This document shows, one piece after another, positions 6,997 through 16,531 of a stretch of 29,090 bases of DNA. The notes under the pieces were generated by a model. It ran no database searches. It was not told the origin of the DNA and worked only from the letters and a program-made list of their open reading frames with translations. Every line of letters begins with the position of its first letter. The stretch's first letter is position 1. Origin of the DNA: a virus. Made by a program: the position numbers and the translations under genes. Where the stretch lies: positions 1-29,090 of IMG/VR virus record IMGVR_UViG_3300012920_000180. The stretch is one strand, 5' to 3'.

Positions 6997-9573
6997 TTAC
7001 ATTAATGGTTTTTGAGGGCTTTGGCTACCCTCTTCAGTATTTCTTACTTCTGTTGCGGTGTCTCTAAATTCTCTGTTGAGTTCTTCGTTTCTTGTGAACC
7101 CATATCGTTCTGAGAAGTCGATGTCGACTTCATCGAGCCTCGCGGAGAACTTTGCGATGAGATCGCGAACTTTCCGCTGAATATCGGGTGATCCTTCGAA
7201 AGATGTTCCTCTGAGATAATCTTCGCCATTTTTGTTTACGCTCCAATCGTTTCCAACATACCCTTCCTGGGCATTGAACGTACCCAGTTTTACACCAACA
7301 TCACCCTCAAGATCAAGCCTTTCAACAGCTTGTTTAACTAATGCATGAAATTCCTTATTGGTTCTGAGCATATCATCAGAGAACCAAGTGTCTTCCATAG
7401 CCTTGGTGCCGTCTGCGTTTTTGCGCGCAAATGCAAAGTTAATCAAACGAACCCCGCCCGGTGCGGCAATAGGATTGTAATCTGTATGACCGCTCAACTC
7501 AGCCATTATTTTGCCAAGCTGTTCAGTTTCACGCTCGGTAAACTGTCTGCCAATTTCTATTAAGACGCCCTGAGAATCTTGCTTGGTTGCTTTGTGAAAT
7601 GGTCTATGAAAACCAACGCCGTCCTGTTTCAGAACAACGCCACGCACTGCAGCGTATGCTTCCATTAATTGTAGCGCAGCTGGTTCGACAGCACCGTATT
7701 TAGGGCCGCCATACTCTCTTGGAATGGCCAGCTCTGTTTGTGTGCCGGGGCTAACCCTTCCCTCAAAATATCCGGGCGCCTCAAAATCACCAGGCGTGGG
7801 TATGCCCAACACTTTGGCAGCCTCATCGTTTCCATCTTTATCTAAAAAGACTTTAGACGCTGCGACGTGATACTCTTGTTTTACCTCATAAGGGGCATCA
7901 AACATTTCAGGCATATGGTTGCCGGTAGCGCCTGGAATACTCTCCCAACTAATCTGCGCTTTGTTATTTAACAGCGCGTCAGAATAATCAAACGCAGCTG
8001 CTGATATATCTGTGCCTTCTGATTTAGCTTTATTTGCAACCCAGATTGCTGCTTGTACTTGTTGTGGCTCCCAACCTAATTTAGTTGCTATGCGTTTTGT
8101 TTCTTCTTCAACAAACGTATATTGTGCGTCCGTAGGTGTTCCAGAATAGGGCGTTCCGTCTGCATTTTTAAAACCAAATGCACGCATCATCCACATATCT
8201 GTAGTTACACCTTGTACCTTGCTTGGGTCTATTTCACGCATTAGATTGATATAAAAATTATTTGTTTTGCGCCCTTCCCAATCTTTACCATCAAAAACAT
8301 CTTGTAATCTTTTGATCATGCTAGCTGGAAATCTGCCAGTTTTTATAGGTTGCCCAGCTTTGTGCTGCAAAAATGCTTGTAAAGCAAAATCAAAATTACC
8401 AGCTACACCAGTTGCATTAGACGTTATCCCTATTGCTTGTGCTAGCTTTTCTGCTTGTGCTTTATCGCCGCCAAGCGCATCTAAAATAGCCTTGCCGCTG
8501 CGCTCATACCAAAACCGGCCAGGCTCACCCTCTGCAGTCGCTGCCTCTAAATTGCGCCGTAGTTTATTTAGAGCTCTCTGTGAGGTGATTTCTGGTGGCG
8601 CTCCTACCAGCTGACCAGATTTTCTTGCCTTACGGCCTGCGTAGGACAGAGCTGCATCAATAGCCGGCGTCGGGTCTACACCAGTGTTTAGTGTGGTGCT
8701 TGTGTCCTGGGCGCGTTCAGCTATGCGTTGGTCAGCTGCCTGGCCTGCATCATCAAACAGATCACGCATGACTGGCACAGCCTTCTGCGCGCCTTTCACA
8801 GCTAGCTCGCCGGCACCGACGATGGCCGGGCCTGCAACCACGCCTGTACCTGTAGCGGTCGCTAGCTGGCCCAGATTTACGTCGTCCTGAACACCGGCCT
8901 CTATGTTGACCTCTTGGGTCAGAAAGTCATACAGGCCTGTATATGCACCGCCTTCTAGGGCAGCGATAGCATATGGGCTCGTGATGCCCTGGCGCAGCAG
9001 CTCCTTGAAGCCCTGCTTGGTTGTTTGCTTTACGCCGGCACGGCCTAAGAACCCGAGCCCTAGTGTGCCAAGACTGGCATAGGTTGTTGGGTCAGTAAAA
9101 ATGCCTTTGGTTGCCCGGTAGGCGCCGTTCCAGCTGAACATAGGCAGCTGGCCAAAATCGGTCATCATGTGGTGCAGGGCGAGCTTTGTGCGCTCATCAA
9201 CGCCCTGCAGCTTGGCCACGTTGTAGCCCATCATAGACAGGTTGTGGTCGAACTGCCCCATGAACTCTACGCCGAACCGGCCATAGTCCTGGTCGTTCTC
9301 AGGCTTGCTAATGGTCAGCGCGTTGACGCCGTCATACATCGAATCATAGACGACTTTGCTGGCAGCTGCCCACAGCTTGCCCCGGTCGGTGTCCATGTTG
9401 ATAAGCTCGGCCTCGGTCAGCTCCTCAGTCTTCGGCACGTCCTTGATGTTGTTGCGGACGATATAACCGCCATCGATCGGTATAGGTGACACGTCCTGAA
9501 GATGCCTGGTGTATTTATTGTCCAGCGTGTACCGCCCCATATTGCGGTCATTGAATGACTGAATAATGTCCAT
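6997..9573 (-). CDS. Internal virion (ejection) protein, mosaic
   Basis: 858 aa from ATG 9573, which shares one base with the upstream stop (TGATG); a TTG just before it is a less likely start. Residues 1-130 are soluble and charged. Residues about 150-270 contain hydrophobic, Gly/Ala-rich segments (YASLGTLGLGFLG; TGTGVVAGPAIVGAG) that could insert in a membrane, as expected of an ejected channel protein. From about residue 325 the style changes: FWYERSGKAILDALGGDKA, then TTDMWMMRAFGFKN and QVQAAIWVANKAKSEG mark a helical domain I cannot name. The DNA of this C-terminal part is clearly AT-richer (about 35-45 percent GC on the lines counted) than the N-terminal part (about 57-63 percent), consistent with a domain swap. 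I saw no transglycosylase signature. Confidence 0.78.
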   Translation of the reverse strand: MDIIQSFNDRNMGRYTLDNKYTRHLQDVSPIPIDGGYIVRNNIKDVPKTEELTEAELINMDTDRGKLWAAASKVVYDSMYDGVNALTISKPENDQDYGRFGVEFMGQFDHNLSMMGYNVAKLQGVDERTKLALHHMMTDFGQLPMFSWNGAYRATKGIFTDPTTYASLGTLGLGFLGRAGVKQTTKQGFKELLRQGITSPYAIAALEGGAYTGLYDFLTQEVNIEAGVQDDVNLGQLATATGTGVVAGPAIVGAGELAVKGAQKAVPVMRDLFDDAGQAADQRIAERAQDTSTTLNTGVDPTPAIDAALSYAGRKARKSGQLVGAPPEITSQRALNKLRRNLEAATAEGEPGRFWYERSGKAILDALGGDKAQAEKLAQAIGITSNATGVAGNFDFALQAFLQHKAGQPIKTGRFPASMIKRLQDVFDGKDWEGRKTNNFYINLMREIDPSKVQGVTTDMWMMRAFGFKNADGTPYSGTPTDAQYTFVEEETKRIATKLGWEPQQVQAAIWVANKAKSEGTDISAAAFDYSDALLNNKAQISWESIPGATGNHMPEMFDAPYEVKQEYHVAASKVFLDKDGNDEAAKVLGIPTPGDFEAPGYFEGRVSPGTQTELAIPREYGGPKYGAVEPAALQLMEAYAAVRGVVLKQDGVGFHRPFHKATKQDSQGVLIEIGRQFTERETEQLGKIMAELSGHTDYNPIAAPGGVRLINFAFARKNADGTKAMEDTWFSDDMLRTNKEFHALVKQAVERLDLEGDVGVKLGTFNAQEGYVGNDWSVNKNGEDYLRGTSFEGSPDIQRKVRDLIAKFSARLDEVDIDFSERYGFTRNEELNREFRDTATEVRNTEEGSQSPQKPLM

Positions 9574-11390
9574 CAACCAGGGTTCCTTATGTCGTTTTCT
9601 CTGTCACTGAGTGAGTTACTGTTGCCCCACCAGTTATTCCACCAATCTTTCCAAGTGCTATCACCCTGTTGCGGGTCGCCTGGCGGTGGCGGCGGTGGAC
9701 GTGATTCAATCAGTTTTGTTATTTGGTCTAAGGTCTCGAACTCCAGCGTCTTTTCGAGCTCGGTTAAATTTCTATTTGATGTAATCGCAATCCTTGCGCC
9801 GGATACATCTTGCGCTGTCCACTCACTTGGCTTCTTACCGCCGAAGTAAATGTCTAAGAATGGAGCGGGTGCGAGAAAATCAATTCTCTGTTTTCTGGCG
9901 CGGAAGAACTGCTCAATGACCATTTGATAGGCTTCACGCGCTGGCATAGGATTGGCTGGGTCAGTGGTCAGCCGGCGATATGTGTCAGCTGCATCTGCTT
10001 GCCTGAACACCTCATCCTCACCCACGCCCATGCCTGATATGCGGTATGCCGTGGCGCCTGTGATGTCGTCCAGCTGCTGCCGGTAGAAATCAATGTCCTT
10101 AGTTTCGAGAGTTTTGTTTTTCTTGCCATCAGCAAAACGCAGGAGCGCTAGGGCATCTTGCAGCGGAATAGTGCCATTCTTGCCCATGTTTGGGGTGATA
10201 CGCGCTACAGCTGCGTCTATCTGCTCATCTGTTTTTGCCACAGAAATGTCGCTGAATATGCCAGCAATCAGGTCTGGGTCACGCACGTCTGCATCTACGT
10301 CATTGATGAGATCGTTTGCTGTGCGCGCAAAGGCGTCGCTGATGCCATCAGTAGTCAACAGGTTTGCAATTTCTAGAGATGTTGGCCTGTCGCTCTGCGC
10401 TCTCTCATTGTTTGGGTTTTCATCTGCCGTAATAATTCTGGCTATAATCTTTCTGGCGTTGTCGCTGTGCCGGTTCTTTTGCTCTCTCGCGGCCGTTGTC
10501 TCTGCTTTTTCTGCGAGCTGCACAGCGCGTTTCTGCAGCTGCTGCTCTAGATTAACAGCCTGGGTGAAGGCAGTGTCTCGGTCTTCTGGTTTCATGTCCG
10601 AAAAGTTTTTCGGATCCATAACGTCAGCAACCAACTGAGCTGCCTCAGCCGGATTGCCAGACCTATCAGCTGATGCTAGGCGTGTGCGAAAATCAGATTT
10701 AGCAATTCTCTGTTGGGTATTCTTTTTAAGGTTAAATGCCTTCTCGCGCGTAATCAGGTCACGGTCAGCCATCTGATCAAAAATACCCACTACAGTGCGT
10801 GGAGGCTCGTTTGGCGAGCCTACTTGCTGCGAGCCACCAAACAGCTCTAGCATCGCAACTGCGCGCTGATGGCCATTACCCTGGACAGCGTCTTTGATAA
10901 GCAGCTCAGCTGCCTGCAGCTCATCTGCTACAGCTATGTCTATTTGCCGGTTTCTAGCGCTCTGAAATACAGATGCGCGCTCGCCAATCATAATCTGCTC
11001 AGCTGACTGCATGAACGACGACCTAACCTTTTTGTCATCAATCAAGTTGGCAATTTTCATCATGTCATCTAGCGCCTGCCTCTCAAAACTAAATTTGCCC
11101 TGAGATGGATTGCCGTTGATAACAGTGTTTGGGTCTTCGTTTAACGATGCCAGTTTCAGATTCTGCATCTGAACTTTGTAAGCATTTTCAGCTTTCGTCA
11201 GCTCATTAAGCCGGCGCTCTTTTGTTTCTGTTTGATAATATTGGAGCGCTGCGCCTGTAACTGCATCGCCCAGTGTGGCTAGGCCTCGCATACCAGCTGA
11301 CAGTGCGCCAGGGTTTGCCCGGACAGAAAAGTTGATTGCGCCAGTTTTGGCTGTTTGCTGTGTTTGGCGATTATAGGTTGGTACTCTCAT
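9573..11390 (-). CDS. Helical internal virion protein
   Basis: 605 aa, almost wholly charged and helical, with long coiled-coil-like runs (LEQQLQKRAVQLAEKAETTA near residue 285). The N-terminus (VPTYNRQTQQTAKTGAINFS, then a Gly/Ala segment ALSAGMRGLATLGDAVTGAAL) resembles that of internal core proteins of other T7-like marine phages. The C-terminus ends in a poly-proline run (PPPPPPGD) and a tryptophan cluster (WKDWWNNWWGN). It starts with ATG sharing a base with the previous stop (TAATG) and ends overlapping the next start, so the genes for the ejected proteins are translationally coupled. It occupies the T7 gp15 position; identity with gp15 is not shown. Confidence 0.78.
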   Translation of the reverse strand: MRVPTYNRQTQQTAKTGAINFSVRANPGALSAGMRGLATLGDAVTGAALQYYQTETKERRLNELTKAENAYKVQMQNLKLASLNEDPNTVINGNPSQGKFSFERQALDDMMKIANLIDDKKVRSSFMQSAEQIMIGERASVFQSARNRQIDIAVADELQAAELLIKDAVQGNGHQRAVAMLELFGGSQQVGSPNEPPRTVVGIFDQMADRDLITREKAFNLKKNTQQRIAKSDFRTRLASADRSGNPAEAAQLVADVMDPKNFSDMKPEDRDTAFTQAVNLEQQLQKRAVQLAEKAETTAAREQKNRHSDNARKIIARIITADENPNNERAQSDRPTSLEIANLLTTDGISDAFARTANDLINDVDADVRDPDLIAGIFSDISVAKTDEQIDAAVARITPNMGKNGTIPLQDALALLRFADGKKNKTLETKDIDFYRQQLDDITGATAYRISGMGVGEDEVFRQADAADTYRRLTTDPANPMPAREAYQMVIEQFFRARKQRIDFLAPAPFLDIYFGGKKPSEWTAQDVSGARIAITSNRNLTELEKTLEFETLDQITKLIESRPPPPPPGDPQQGDSTWKDWWNNWWGNSNSLSDRENDIRNPG

Positions 11391-11836
11391 TAGACGCTCG
11401 CAAAGCTAGAGGCGGTTTGGATAAGGCTGGCAGCTGCTCTCGCCTTGCCGCGAATGTTTGCAGCTCTGCCATACATGCGGTTAAGCTGGCCTTGCATACG
11501 CTCTTGCGTGGCCTGCTCGTTCAGCTCTGCGCGGCCCACCTTGGCGTTGTATCGGCGGGTCGCAATCTCTTCATCTGCCTCTTGTGCGTTTGCTAGCGCT
11601 ACCTTTAGCGGAGTGCCTTCGCTGGCTATCCATCCGTTATATCTAAAAGCCTGTGACGTTGCGGCCTGTAGGTCGTCGAACTGCTTGCGAAAATCAACAA
11701 TGTTCTGCTCTTCTTGAAAGACTAGCTGCTCGCCCTGCTGCTCTGATACATCGGCGTTCCGCTCGTTTATGTCTGTATTGTAATTGTAGGCAGCCTGCTC
11801 TTGTTTGCCTGCCTGTAATTCAAATAAAAAGCCCAT
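11390..11836 (-). CDS. Internal virion protein, T7 gp14-like by position
   Basis: 148 aa, beginning MGFLFELQAGKQEQAAYNYN. The body is a long charged helix (VSEQQGEQLVFQEEQNIVDF; then ARRYN-type and ELNEQATQERMQGQLNRMYG segments) and ends in ARAAASLIQTASSFAS, an amphipathic or hydrophobic tail. Size, order (after a gp13-like protein, before the large internal proteins) and helical make-up fit the small ejected protein gp14/internal virion protein B, which makes the outer-membrane pore in T7. The start overlaps the previous stop by one base (TAATG). Confidence 0.8.
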   Translation of the reverse strand: MGFLFELQAGKQEQAAYNYNTDINERNADVSEQQGEQLVFQEEQNIVDFRKQFDDLQAATSQAFRYNGWIASEGTPLKVALANAQEADEEIATRRYNAKVGRAELNEQATQERMQGQLNRMYGRAANIRGKARAAASLIQTASSFASV

Positions 11837-12279
11837 TATCTAACCCATGCCACTCTGATGTAATCCATACCCTCGGGGCCATACTTACGCATGACGCCTT
11901 CCGGCTCGAAGCCCATGAAGCGCGCAAACTTTAGCGCTGCCGGCCAGCCCTCTTTGCACACCGCCTGAACCCGCCACAGCCCATTCTCGTCCACGACCTT
12001 TTGCATCACGTCTGTTTTTGCAAACCTGATGAACGGCCTGGCGCTCTCATGTATTTTGTTGCTTGCGATAAACCAGGCTTCGCCTACACCTGGCCACATA
12101 TCCACAATGCCGGCACAACAGATGATGTGTCCGTTTTCTATCAGCGTGTATGACCAGCCGGGCTGTTGCAGCTCACCGGCCCATTCACGCATATAACCTA
12201 TGTTTTTTATTGCGCCATCATTGAGCGGCCCATTCATTAGGTCATGAAGGTGCTCTGGCTTATACTCTACTATTCTCAC
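11836..12279 (-). CDS. GNAT-fold protein, T7 gp13-like internal virion protein
   Basis: 147 aa, MRIVEYKPEHLHDLMNGPLN to the C-terminal FMGFEPEGVMRKYGPEGMDY. The layout is that of a GNAT acetyltransferase: an N-terminal strand and helix, the strands YTLIENGHIICCAGIVDMWP, and the final strand-helix ARFMGFEPEGVMRKYG. T7 gp13 and relatives keep this fold without known enzymatic activity and help assemble the internal core; the position here is the same. The start is GTG (12279-12277) and overlaps the upstream stop by four bases (GTGA). An active acetyltransferase cannot be excluded, but I do not see the canonical Q/RxxGxG/A acetyl-CoA loop. Confidence 0.82.
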   Translation of the reverse strand: MRIVEYKPEHLHDLMNGPLNDGAIKNIGYMREWAGELQQPGWSYTLIENGHIICCAGIVDMWPGVGEAWFIASNKIHESARPFIRFAKTDVMQKVVDENGLWRVQAVCKEGWPAALKFARFMGFEPEGVMRKYGPEGMDYIRVAWVR

Positions 12280-14549
12280 TGGTCGAAGGTAATCAGTCTT
12301 GGGAAGATGCCAATGATTGTCAGCGGTAGTGGCTGATCTTGCTGTACGACCACAAAGCCGTCTGTGTCAAACCCACCTCTAAACTCAATCTCCTTATCGC
12401 CAGTAAATAGCGGTATAGCTGCTGTCATTGCTGCAGCTGATGACCTGAACGGTATTCTGTCCAGCTCTGTCTCCGAGCTGCCAACCTTAACACCGACAGT
12501 CCTGAACAAACGCAGCACCACTTCATGGATGCGCTTTGTTTTGCCCTGGGCTGTGCCTTCTGTGCCGCCTGCCTCAATACGCATTGTCTGCAGCGTTGAT
12601 GAGTAGTTAAGGCCGATATGCACCTTTGTGGCGCTATAGTCTAAAGTTATAGCCCCAGAGCTGACAGTCTTGTCCGGGTGGACAGCGCCATTCGCCAGGA
12701 TAGAAACAGTCTGACCTTCCAAATGGTTCAGGCCGCTGATAGACGTCACAGCTGACCCAGAATAGGTCAGGCCGCTATCTACAAAAAACGCGTCTTCAAC
12801 ATCATCGCCAAATTCAAAGCTGCTAAAATATTCAATATATCGCTTTGTCCCGCCGTCGATGGTGCGCTTTACCACCAGATATGTATCATCCTCATTTAGG
12901 TCGCCGGGAATGGTTGCTACACTTTCAACATGGCCAAACGCGTCTGACCCAAACGCCCCGCCAAGAACATGCTCATGCCAGGCAATCACATTCTCTTCGC
13001 GTCGATAGGTCATGCCAACAAACTTGCCGTTTTCTAGTACGCACCAAACGACGTTGTCCGGCTCTTGCTGCAGCGACATTTGTTTTATGCCGCCCTCGGT
13101 AATGTGCTCGGCCAGGATAGTCATGTCCGGCGCTTGATATGAATCTGTGTTTAGGTCAAACACCAGCTCGCGTAGTTTGCGCTTTGCTCGCTGCACAAAC
13201 AGCGTCACATTGGCCACCTGTACCGGCTGTATGTCTGCCGAGCCATAGGTGGCCTGGCGTTTTACAACAGCGTTTGTAGGGCTCAGCGGCGCATCCTCAG
13301 AGCTAGTCACCACAAACTCACCACCAGACGTGCCAACAAGCAAAACGCGGCCTGCTTGCAGATATCTAATAATGTTAACCTGGTTTGAGCCCAAAGTGTA
13401 TGTCAGAGCATCATCCCCATCAACGCCAGCTGCAAAATCCTCGAAACTGCCGCCTACGGAGAAAAACAGCGTTTGAGGCTGCTGTGTCGTCGAAGCGAAC
13501 ACCAGACGCTGTTCATAGAAGGCAACAGCTGCAGGGTAGCCTGTAGACGCTGAAAACGCGCCTAATGCCCAATCTGTGCTGCCAGACAGGACGCCGCTTA
13601 TTGTAACGCTATCTCCGGCAGCTTCATCTGTAAGATCTGAAGACGGCGCCAGCAATAGTGTGTCGTCTGTTACCTTAACGATAATCGCTGCGGCTTCATT
13701 GTTATTGCTATTAGTAAACCCAGTAACAAGCACCTTCATGCCAACTTTGAAACCCTGAAGAATAAACTGACCAGCTGCATCCTGAAAACGGTCATTATGC
13801 TCTAGGCCGGTAGAAGATGGGTCTCCTTCATGGGCTGACAGAGATGTTGCTGTGTAGCTCGGCATCAGCTCGGCACGTCCGTCAGCATTGTCTTGGACAG
13901 TCGCCGCTACAGTTTGTGCGTTGGTGAACGATGTAATTTTTGCAAAGCCGTCATGCAACCTAACTAATCGACCAACATCAGTGCTGACAAAGGTGTTTGC
14001 AGTTGCCGTTATATTGACGGTTCCTGTTCTCGCACTAGCGAGCAGTTGAGTTGATGTTGTGTTGTCTTCGCCCATAGGGCCGCGCAGCAAATCAACCTCG
14101 GTGATTGTCCAGGCTGTGTGGCTAGTGCGAGTAATCTTGCGCGGCGCAAAATCAGGATGCACCAGGTACATCACATCAGCTGATTGCGTAAACTTTAGCT
14201 TATCTATGTCTGTGTGTGCGTATGGTGTTGCTACCTCAACCGGGCTGCCGCTCGACACAACCGTGCCGCCGTCTTTATGGATTCTAAAATATTGGTCGCC
14301 AAACTCCAGGATATAGGTTTGGGTGACGTTAAACTCGAATGGTATCAAGCGCACATTATGAGCGCTGTTCTTCACCTCGCGGACAAAGATAGTCCCAGGA
14401 CGCCGGCTAGCGCCGCCATGCGGATGCACAACAAAATTCTGCAGCTTCTTACAACCATTGAAATACTTGCCAACATCAGTCCGGCCATCAAGCCTGGGGC
14501 TCAGCTCGCCGGCTGTAAAATTGGTAAAAGCTGGTGACGCCTTCGCCAT
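12276..14549 (-). CDS. Tail tubular protein B / stabilisation protein
   Basis: 757 aa. The N-terminus (SPAFTNFTAGELSPRLDGR, then KLQNFVVHPHGGASRRPGT and YILEFGDQYFRIHKDGG) is the typical signature of podovirus tail nozzle or stabilisation proteins, equivalent to T7 gp12. These form the distal end of the short tail and contact the fibres. A central motif FYEQRLVFASTTQQPQTLFF and the sequence WHEHVLGGAFG are also usual for the family, and the length agrees. It starts at ATG sharing a base with the stop of tail tube A and overlaps the following gp13-like gene by four bases. Confidence 0.93.
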   Translation of the reverse strand: MAKASPAFTNFTAGELSPRLDGRTDVGKYFNGCKKLQNFVVHPHGGASRRPGTIFVREVKNSAHNVRLIPFEFNVTQTYILEFGDQYFRIHKDGGTVVSSGSPVEVATPYAHTDIDKLKFTQSADVMYLVHPDFAPRKITRTSHTAWTITEVDLLRGPMGEDNTTSTQLLASARTGTVNITATANTFVSTDVGRLVRLHDGFAKITSFTNAQTVAATVQDNADGRAELMPSYTATSLSAHEGDPSSTGLEHNDRFQDAAGQFILQGFKVGMKVLVTGFTNSNNNEAAAIIVKVTDDTLLLAPSSDLTDEAAGDSVTISGVLSGSTDWALGAFSASTGYPAAVAFYEQRLVFASTTQQPQTLFFSVGGSFEDFAAGVDGDDALTYTLGSNQVNIIRYLQAGRVLLVGTSGGEFVVTSSEDAPLSPTNAVVKRQATYGSADIQPVQVANVTLFVQRAKRKLRELVFDLNTDSYQAPDMTILAEHITEGGIKQMSLQQEPDNVVWCVLENGKFVGMTYRREENVIAWHEHVLGGAFGSDAFGHVESVATIPGDLNEDDTYLVVKRTIDGGTKRYIEYFSSFEFGDDVEDAFFVDSGLTYSGSAVTSISGLNHLEGQTVSILANGAVHPDKTVSSGAITLDYSATKVHIGLNYSSTLQTMRIEAGGTEGTAQGKTKRIHEVVLRLFRTVGVKVGSSETELDRIPFRSSAAAMTAAIPLFTGDKEIEFRGGFDTDGFVVVQQDQPLPLTIIGIFPRLITFDQ

Positions 14550-15139
14550 TAGTACCTCGCGTTAATGAAGGTATCCGCTGCGACAGTCCGGCTGTCAGAG
14601 ATCACAGATGTGTTAATGTCATTGTCTTCGGTCGCGTCAACAAAGCGCGCCTCAGTCAATTTGTTTTGATAGAGTTGGTACATGTTGGCGCCCAGTGATG
14701 AGCTGCCGACCAGCGGGTACGCCAGGTCAGCTGCTAGGGCTGCCGCCAGCGCTTCGATTAGCAACAGGTCATATTGGTTGCCGTCCTCAACCCGGCCAAT
14801 GTAAATCATCTCAATGCTGCTCTCGTTGCACAGCAGCTTGCGACCTTCAATCTTGTACAGAATGTCTGTATCACTCAGCTGCAGAACGCGCAGGCAGAAT
14901 GGGTCTGTAGGCAGGCTAAACTGCTTTGAAAACTCAAAGGCAGGCGTTGCTGTGTCTGGTGCAATGCTTATTCTGGTTGTTAAGCAATTCCAGGGGTGCG
15001 AGCGAAAGACACTATCACGAATGAAAGTAAAGCGCTGATTGCAGATACGCGCAGCCTTACTGTCTTCAGTGAGACTGATGATGTTGGACGCGCCAATTTG
15101 GTTTAAAGCGCTGTTACAGATATCAACAACAGATGCCAT
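14549..15139 (-). CDS. Tail tubular protein A
   Basis: 196 aa, T7 gp11-like adaptor ring between the portal and the tail nozzle. Diagnostic sequence: the N-terminal VDICNSALNQIGASNIISLTE, then ICNQRFTFIRDSVFRSHPWN (the RDxxLRxHPWNFA-type motif of the family) and FSLPTDPFCLRVLQL. Length is normal. A Shine-Dalgarno-like GAGGGAA precedes the ATG by several bases, and an intrinsic terminator lies just upstream, so expression depends on read-through from the head genes. Confidence 0.95.
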   Translation of the reverse strand: MASVVDICNSALNQIGASNIISLTEDSKAARICNQRFTFIRDSVFRSHPWNCLTTRISIAPDTATPAFEFSKQFSLPTDPFCLRVLQLSDTDILYKIEGRKLLCNESSIEMIYIGRVEDGNQYDLLLIEALAAALAADLAYPLVGSSSLGANMYQLYQNKLTEARFVDATEDNDINTSVISDSRTVAADTFINARY

Positions 15140-15154
15140 TTAGTTTCCCTCACA

Positions 15155-15183
15155 AGAAAAAGGGGCAGCCGAAGCTGCCCCTT
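15155..15183 (-). terminator. Strong intrinsic terminator after the head genes (Tphi position)
   Basis: Read leftward: AAGGGGCAGC (15183-15174), loop TTCG, GCTGCCCCTT (15169-15160), then TTTCTTG. This is a ten-pair stem with the very stable UUCG tetraloop and a U-run. It sits six bases after the stop of the capsid-companion gene and just before tail tube A, the same place as Tphi downstream of gene 10 in T7, and would make capsid messages more abundant than tail messages. Confidence 0.9.
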
Positions 15184-15188
15184 CATGA

Positions 15189-15653
15189 TTAGTCGATGAC
15201 GTACAGCATCGTAACAGCGACAGTGCCAGTGCCTGCGGCACCGCCCATAGTCACTGTGACGACTTTGCCGTCTTCGTTGGCGTCTACCTCTTCGCCGTTC
15301 AGCAGTGCAAGCGTGGCAGCAATGTCCACGATTTGTGCTGACGTTGAAGCGGCTGCAGCTTTGTACGCTGCGGCAGATGCAGAAACTGCAGTGCCGGCAG
15401 AGTTAGTGTGAGCTGCGAAGCCAACAGACAATGTTGTAGACGAACCCATTGCATCGTGAGCCAGCTGGCCTTGCAGGATGCGCGCGCCGTTTGGCAGTGC
15501 AAACATCTCAATCACATCACCAGATGCGAGCGAAGATGCCTCGTATGTGCCATATGCAACACGAACATTTCCTGCAAGCTCATTTGCCTGCACGAAGCCA
15601 GAAGGGTCGTCCTGAGTCAGCGTAGTGCGCTGAGTGCTATATACAGTAGCCAT
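15189..15653 (-). CDS. Probable head decoration or capsid-associated structural protein
   Basis: 154 aa, MATVYSTQRTTLTQ. It is small, Ala/Gly/Thr-rich, apparently all-beta, with almost no basic residues after the N-terminus (VIEMFALPNGARILQGQLAH is a recognisable central motif). It follows the major capsid gene by 14 bases, has a perfect Shine-Dalgarno (AAGGAGGG) and precedes the strong terminator, so it should be made at capsid-like levels. I know proteins of this kind next to the capsid gene in several podoviruses; whether it decorates the head or is a minor capsid protein is inference. Confidence 0.75.
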   Translation of the reverse strand: MATVYSTQRTTLTQDDPSGFVQANELAGNVRVAYGTYEASSLASGDVIEMFALPNGARILQGQLAHDAMGSSTTLSVGFAAHTNSAGTAVSASAAAYKAAAASTSAQIVDIAATLALLNGEEVDANEDGKVVTVTMGGAAGTGTVAVTMLYVID

Positions 15654-15667
15654 ATCTCATGCCCTCC

Positions 15668-16531
15668 TTATGCTGATTCGTCACAGTCGATTTGCACGAC
15701 TTTTTCTTCTTCCATCCGGGTGGCGCCGAAAGTGGCACAGTAATACACCTGGGTAGAATAAGATTTGTCAGAGCGCTCATCGATTCGTGACATTACGTCT
15801 TTACCGACAGCCAACTTGATGCCGTCTTCGGCCCAAGCAAAGCATGTGCGGATATTGCCGGACTTGGCTAGGCGAGTAGACACATGGAATTGGAAGCCCA
15901 AAAACGTGTTAATCTCACCTTGGACGAGAGCCTTAATTGTATTGAAATCAGAACTGGTGACAGTTGTGCTGTTCAACAGTGCTTCAATCTGGTCAGGCCC
16001 AACGGCAATGTGACGCGGGATGGATGGGTCAACAGATGCAAGGTCAAGTGTCTTCTTGGCCTCAATCAGTTTCGCCAGTGTAAGGTCAGCTGAGCCGTTA
16101 GCAATCTGATGTGCAGCCAGCATTGTTGTGCTAGTGCCGCCAGACTTGCCTGTCTTAGCTGTGCCTGTTGCTGCTTCGATGATGGCATCGTCCATAGCAC
16201 GACCCATTGCAGCAGCAGCTGCACGAGCATATGTGCTAGTCGGATCAATCAACATGCGGACTTTGTCAGCATCATCAATCAGATCTGCCCACTCATACGA
16301 ATCCATAGTCACCATGCGGCGGCTATGTGGGGTCTCAACCATCGGAGTATCCTGATGGCGAGAGGTGCGCTTCACAGCGGCTGCAGCTCCAACCTGGTCG
16401 AAGAAAGCCTTCTCACCAGTAACAGCTTCCTCAGAGACGCCACCACGAAGGATGGAGCCTTGTTGCTGAGAAAGCAGCTGTACGTTGGCGCTAAACTGCT
16501 GGGAAAACGCAGTGGTGATTTGAGTGCTCAT
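15668..16531 (-). CDS. Major capsid protein
   Basis: 287 aa. It resembles podovirus major capsid proteins: MSTQITTAFSQQFSANVQLL at the N-terminus, EKAFFDQVGAAAAV, the P-loop/E-loop region TPMVETPHSRRMVTMDSYEW, ADLIDDADKVRMLIDPTSTY, the spine-helix region ALVQGEINTFLGFQFHVSTR, and a C-terminal strand with GATRMEEEKVVQIDCDE. The position after scaffold and before tail tube A agrees. It has the best ribosome-binding site in the operon (AAGGAGGG six bases before ATG) and a 92-base untranslated stretch upstream. It assembles the icosahedral shell with the HK97 fold, as is known for the family. Confidence 0.93.
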   Translation of the reverse strand: MSTQITTAFSQQFSANVQLLSQQQGSILRGGVSEEAVTGEKAFFDQVGAAAAVKRTSRHQDTPMVETPHSRRMVTMDSYEWADLIDDADKVRMLIDPTSTYARAAAAAMGRAMDDAIIEAATGTAKTGKSGGTSTTMLAAHQIANGSADLTLAKLIEAKKTLDLASVDPSIPRHIAVGPDQIEALLNSTTVTSSDFNTIKALVQGEINTFLGFQFHVSTRLAKSGNIRTCFAWAEDGIKLAVGKDVMSRIDERSDKSYSTQVYYCATFGATRMEEEKVVQIDCDESA

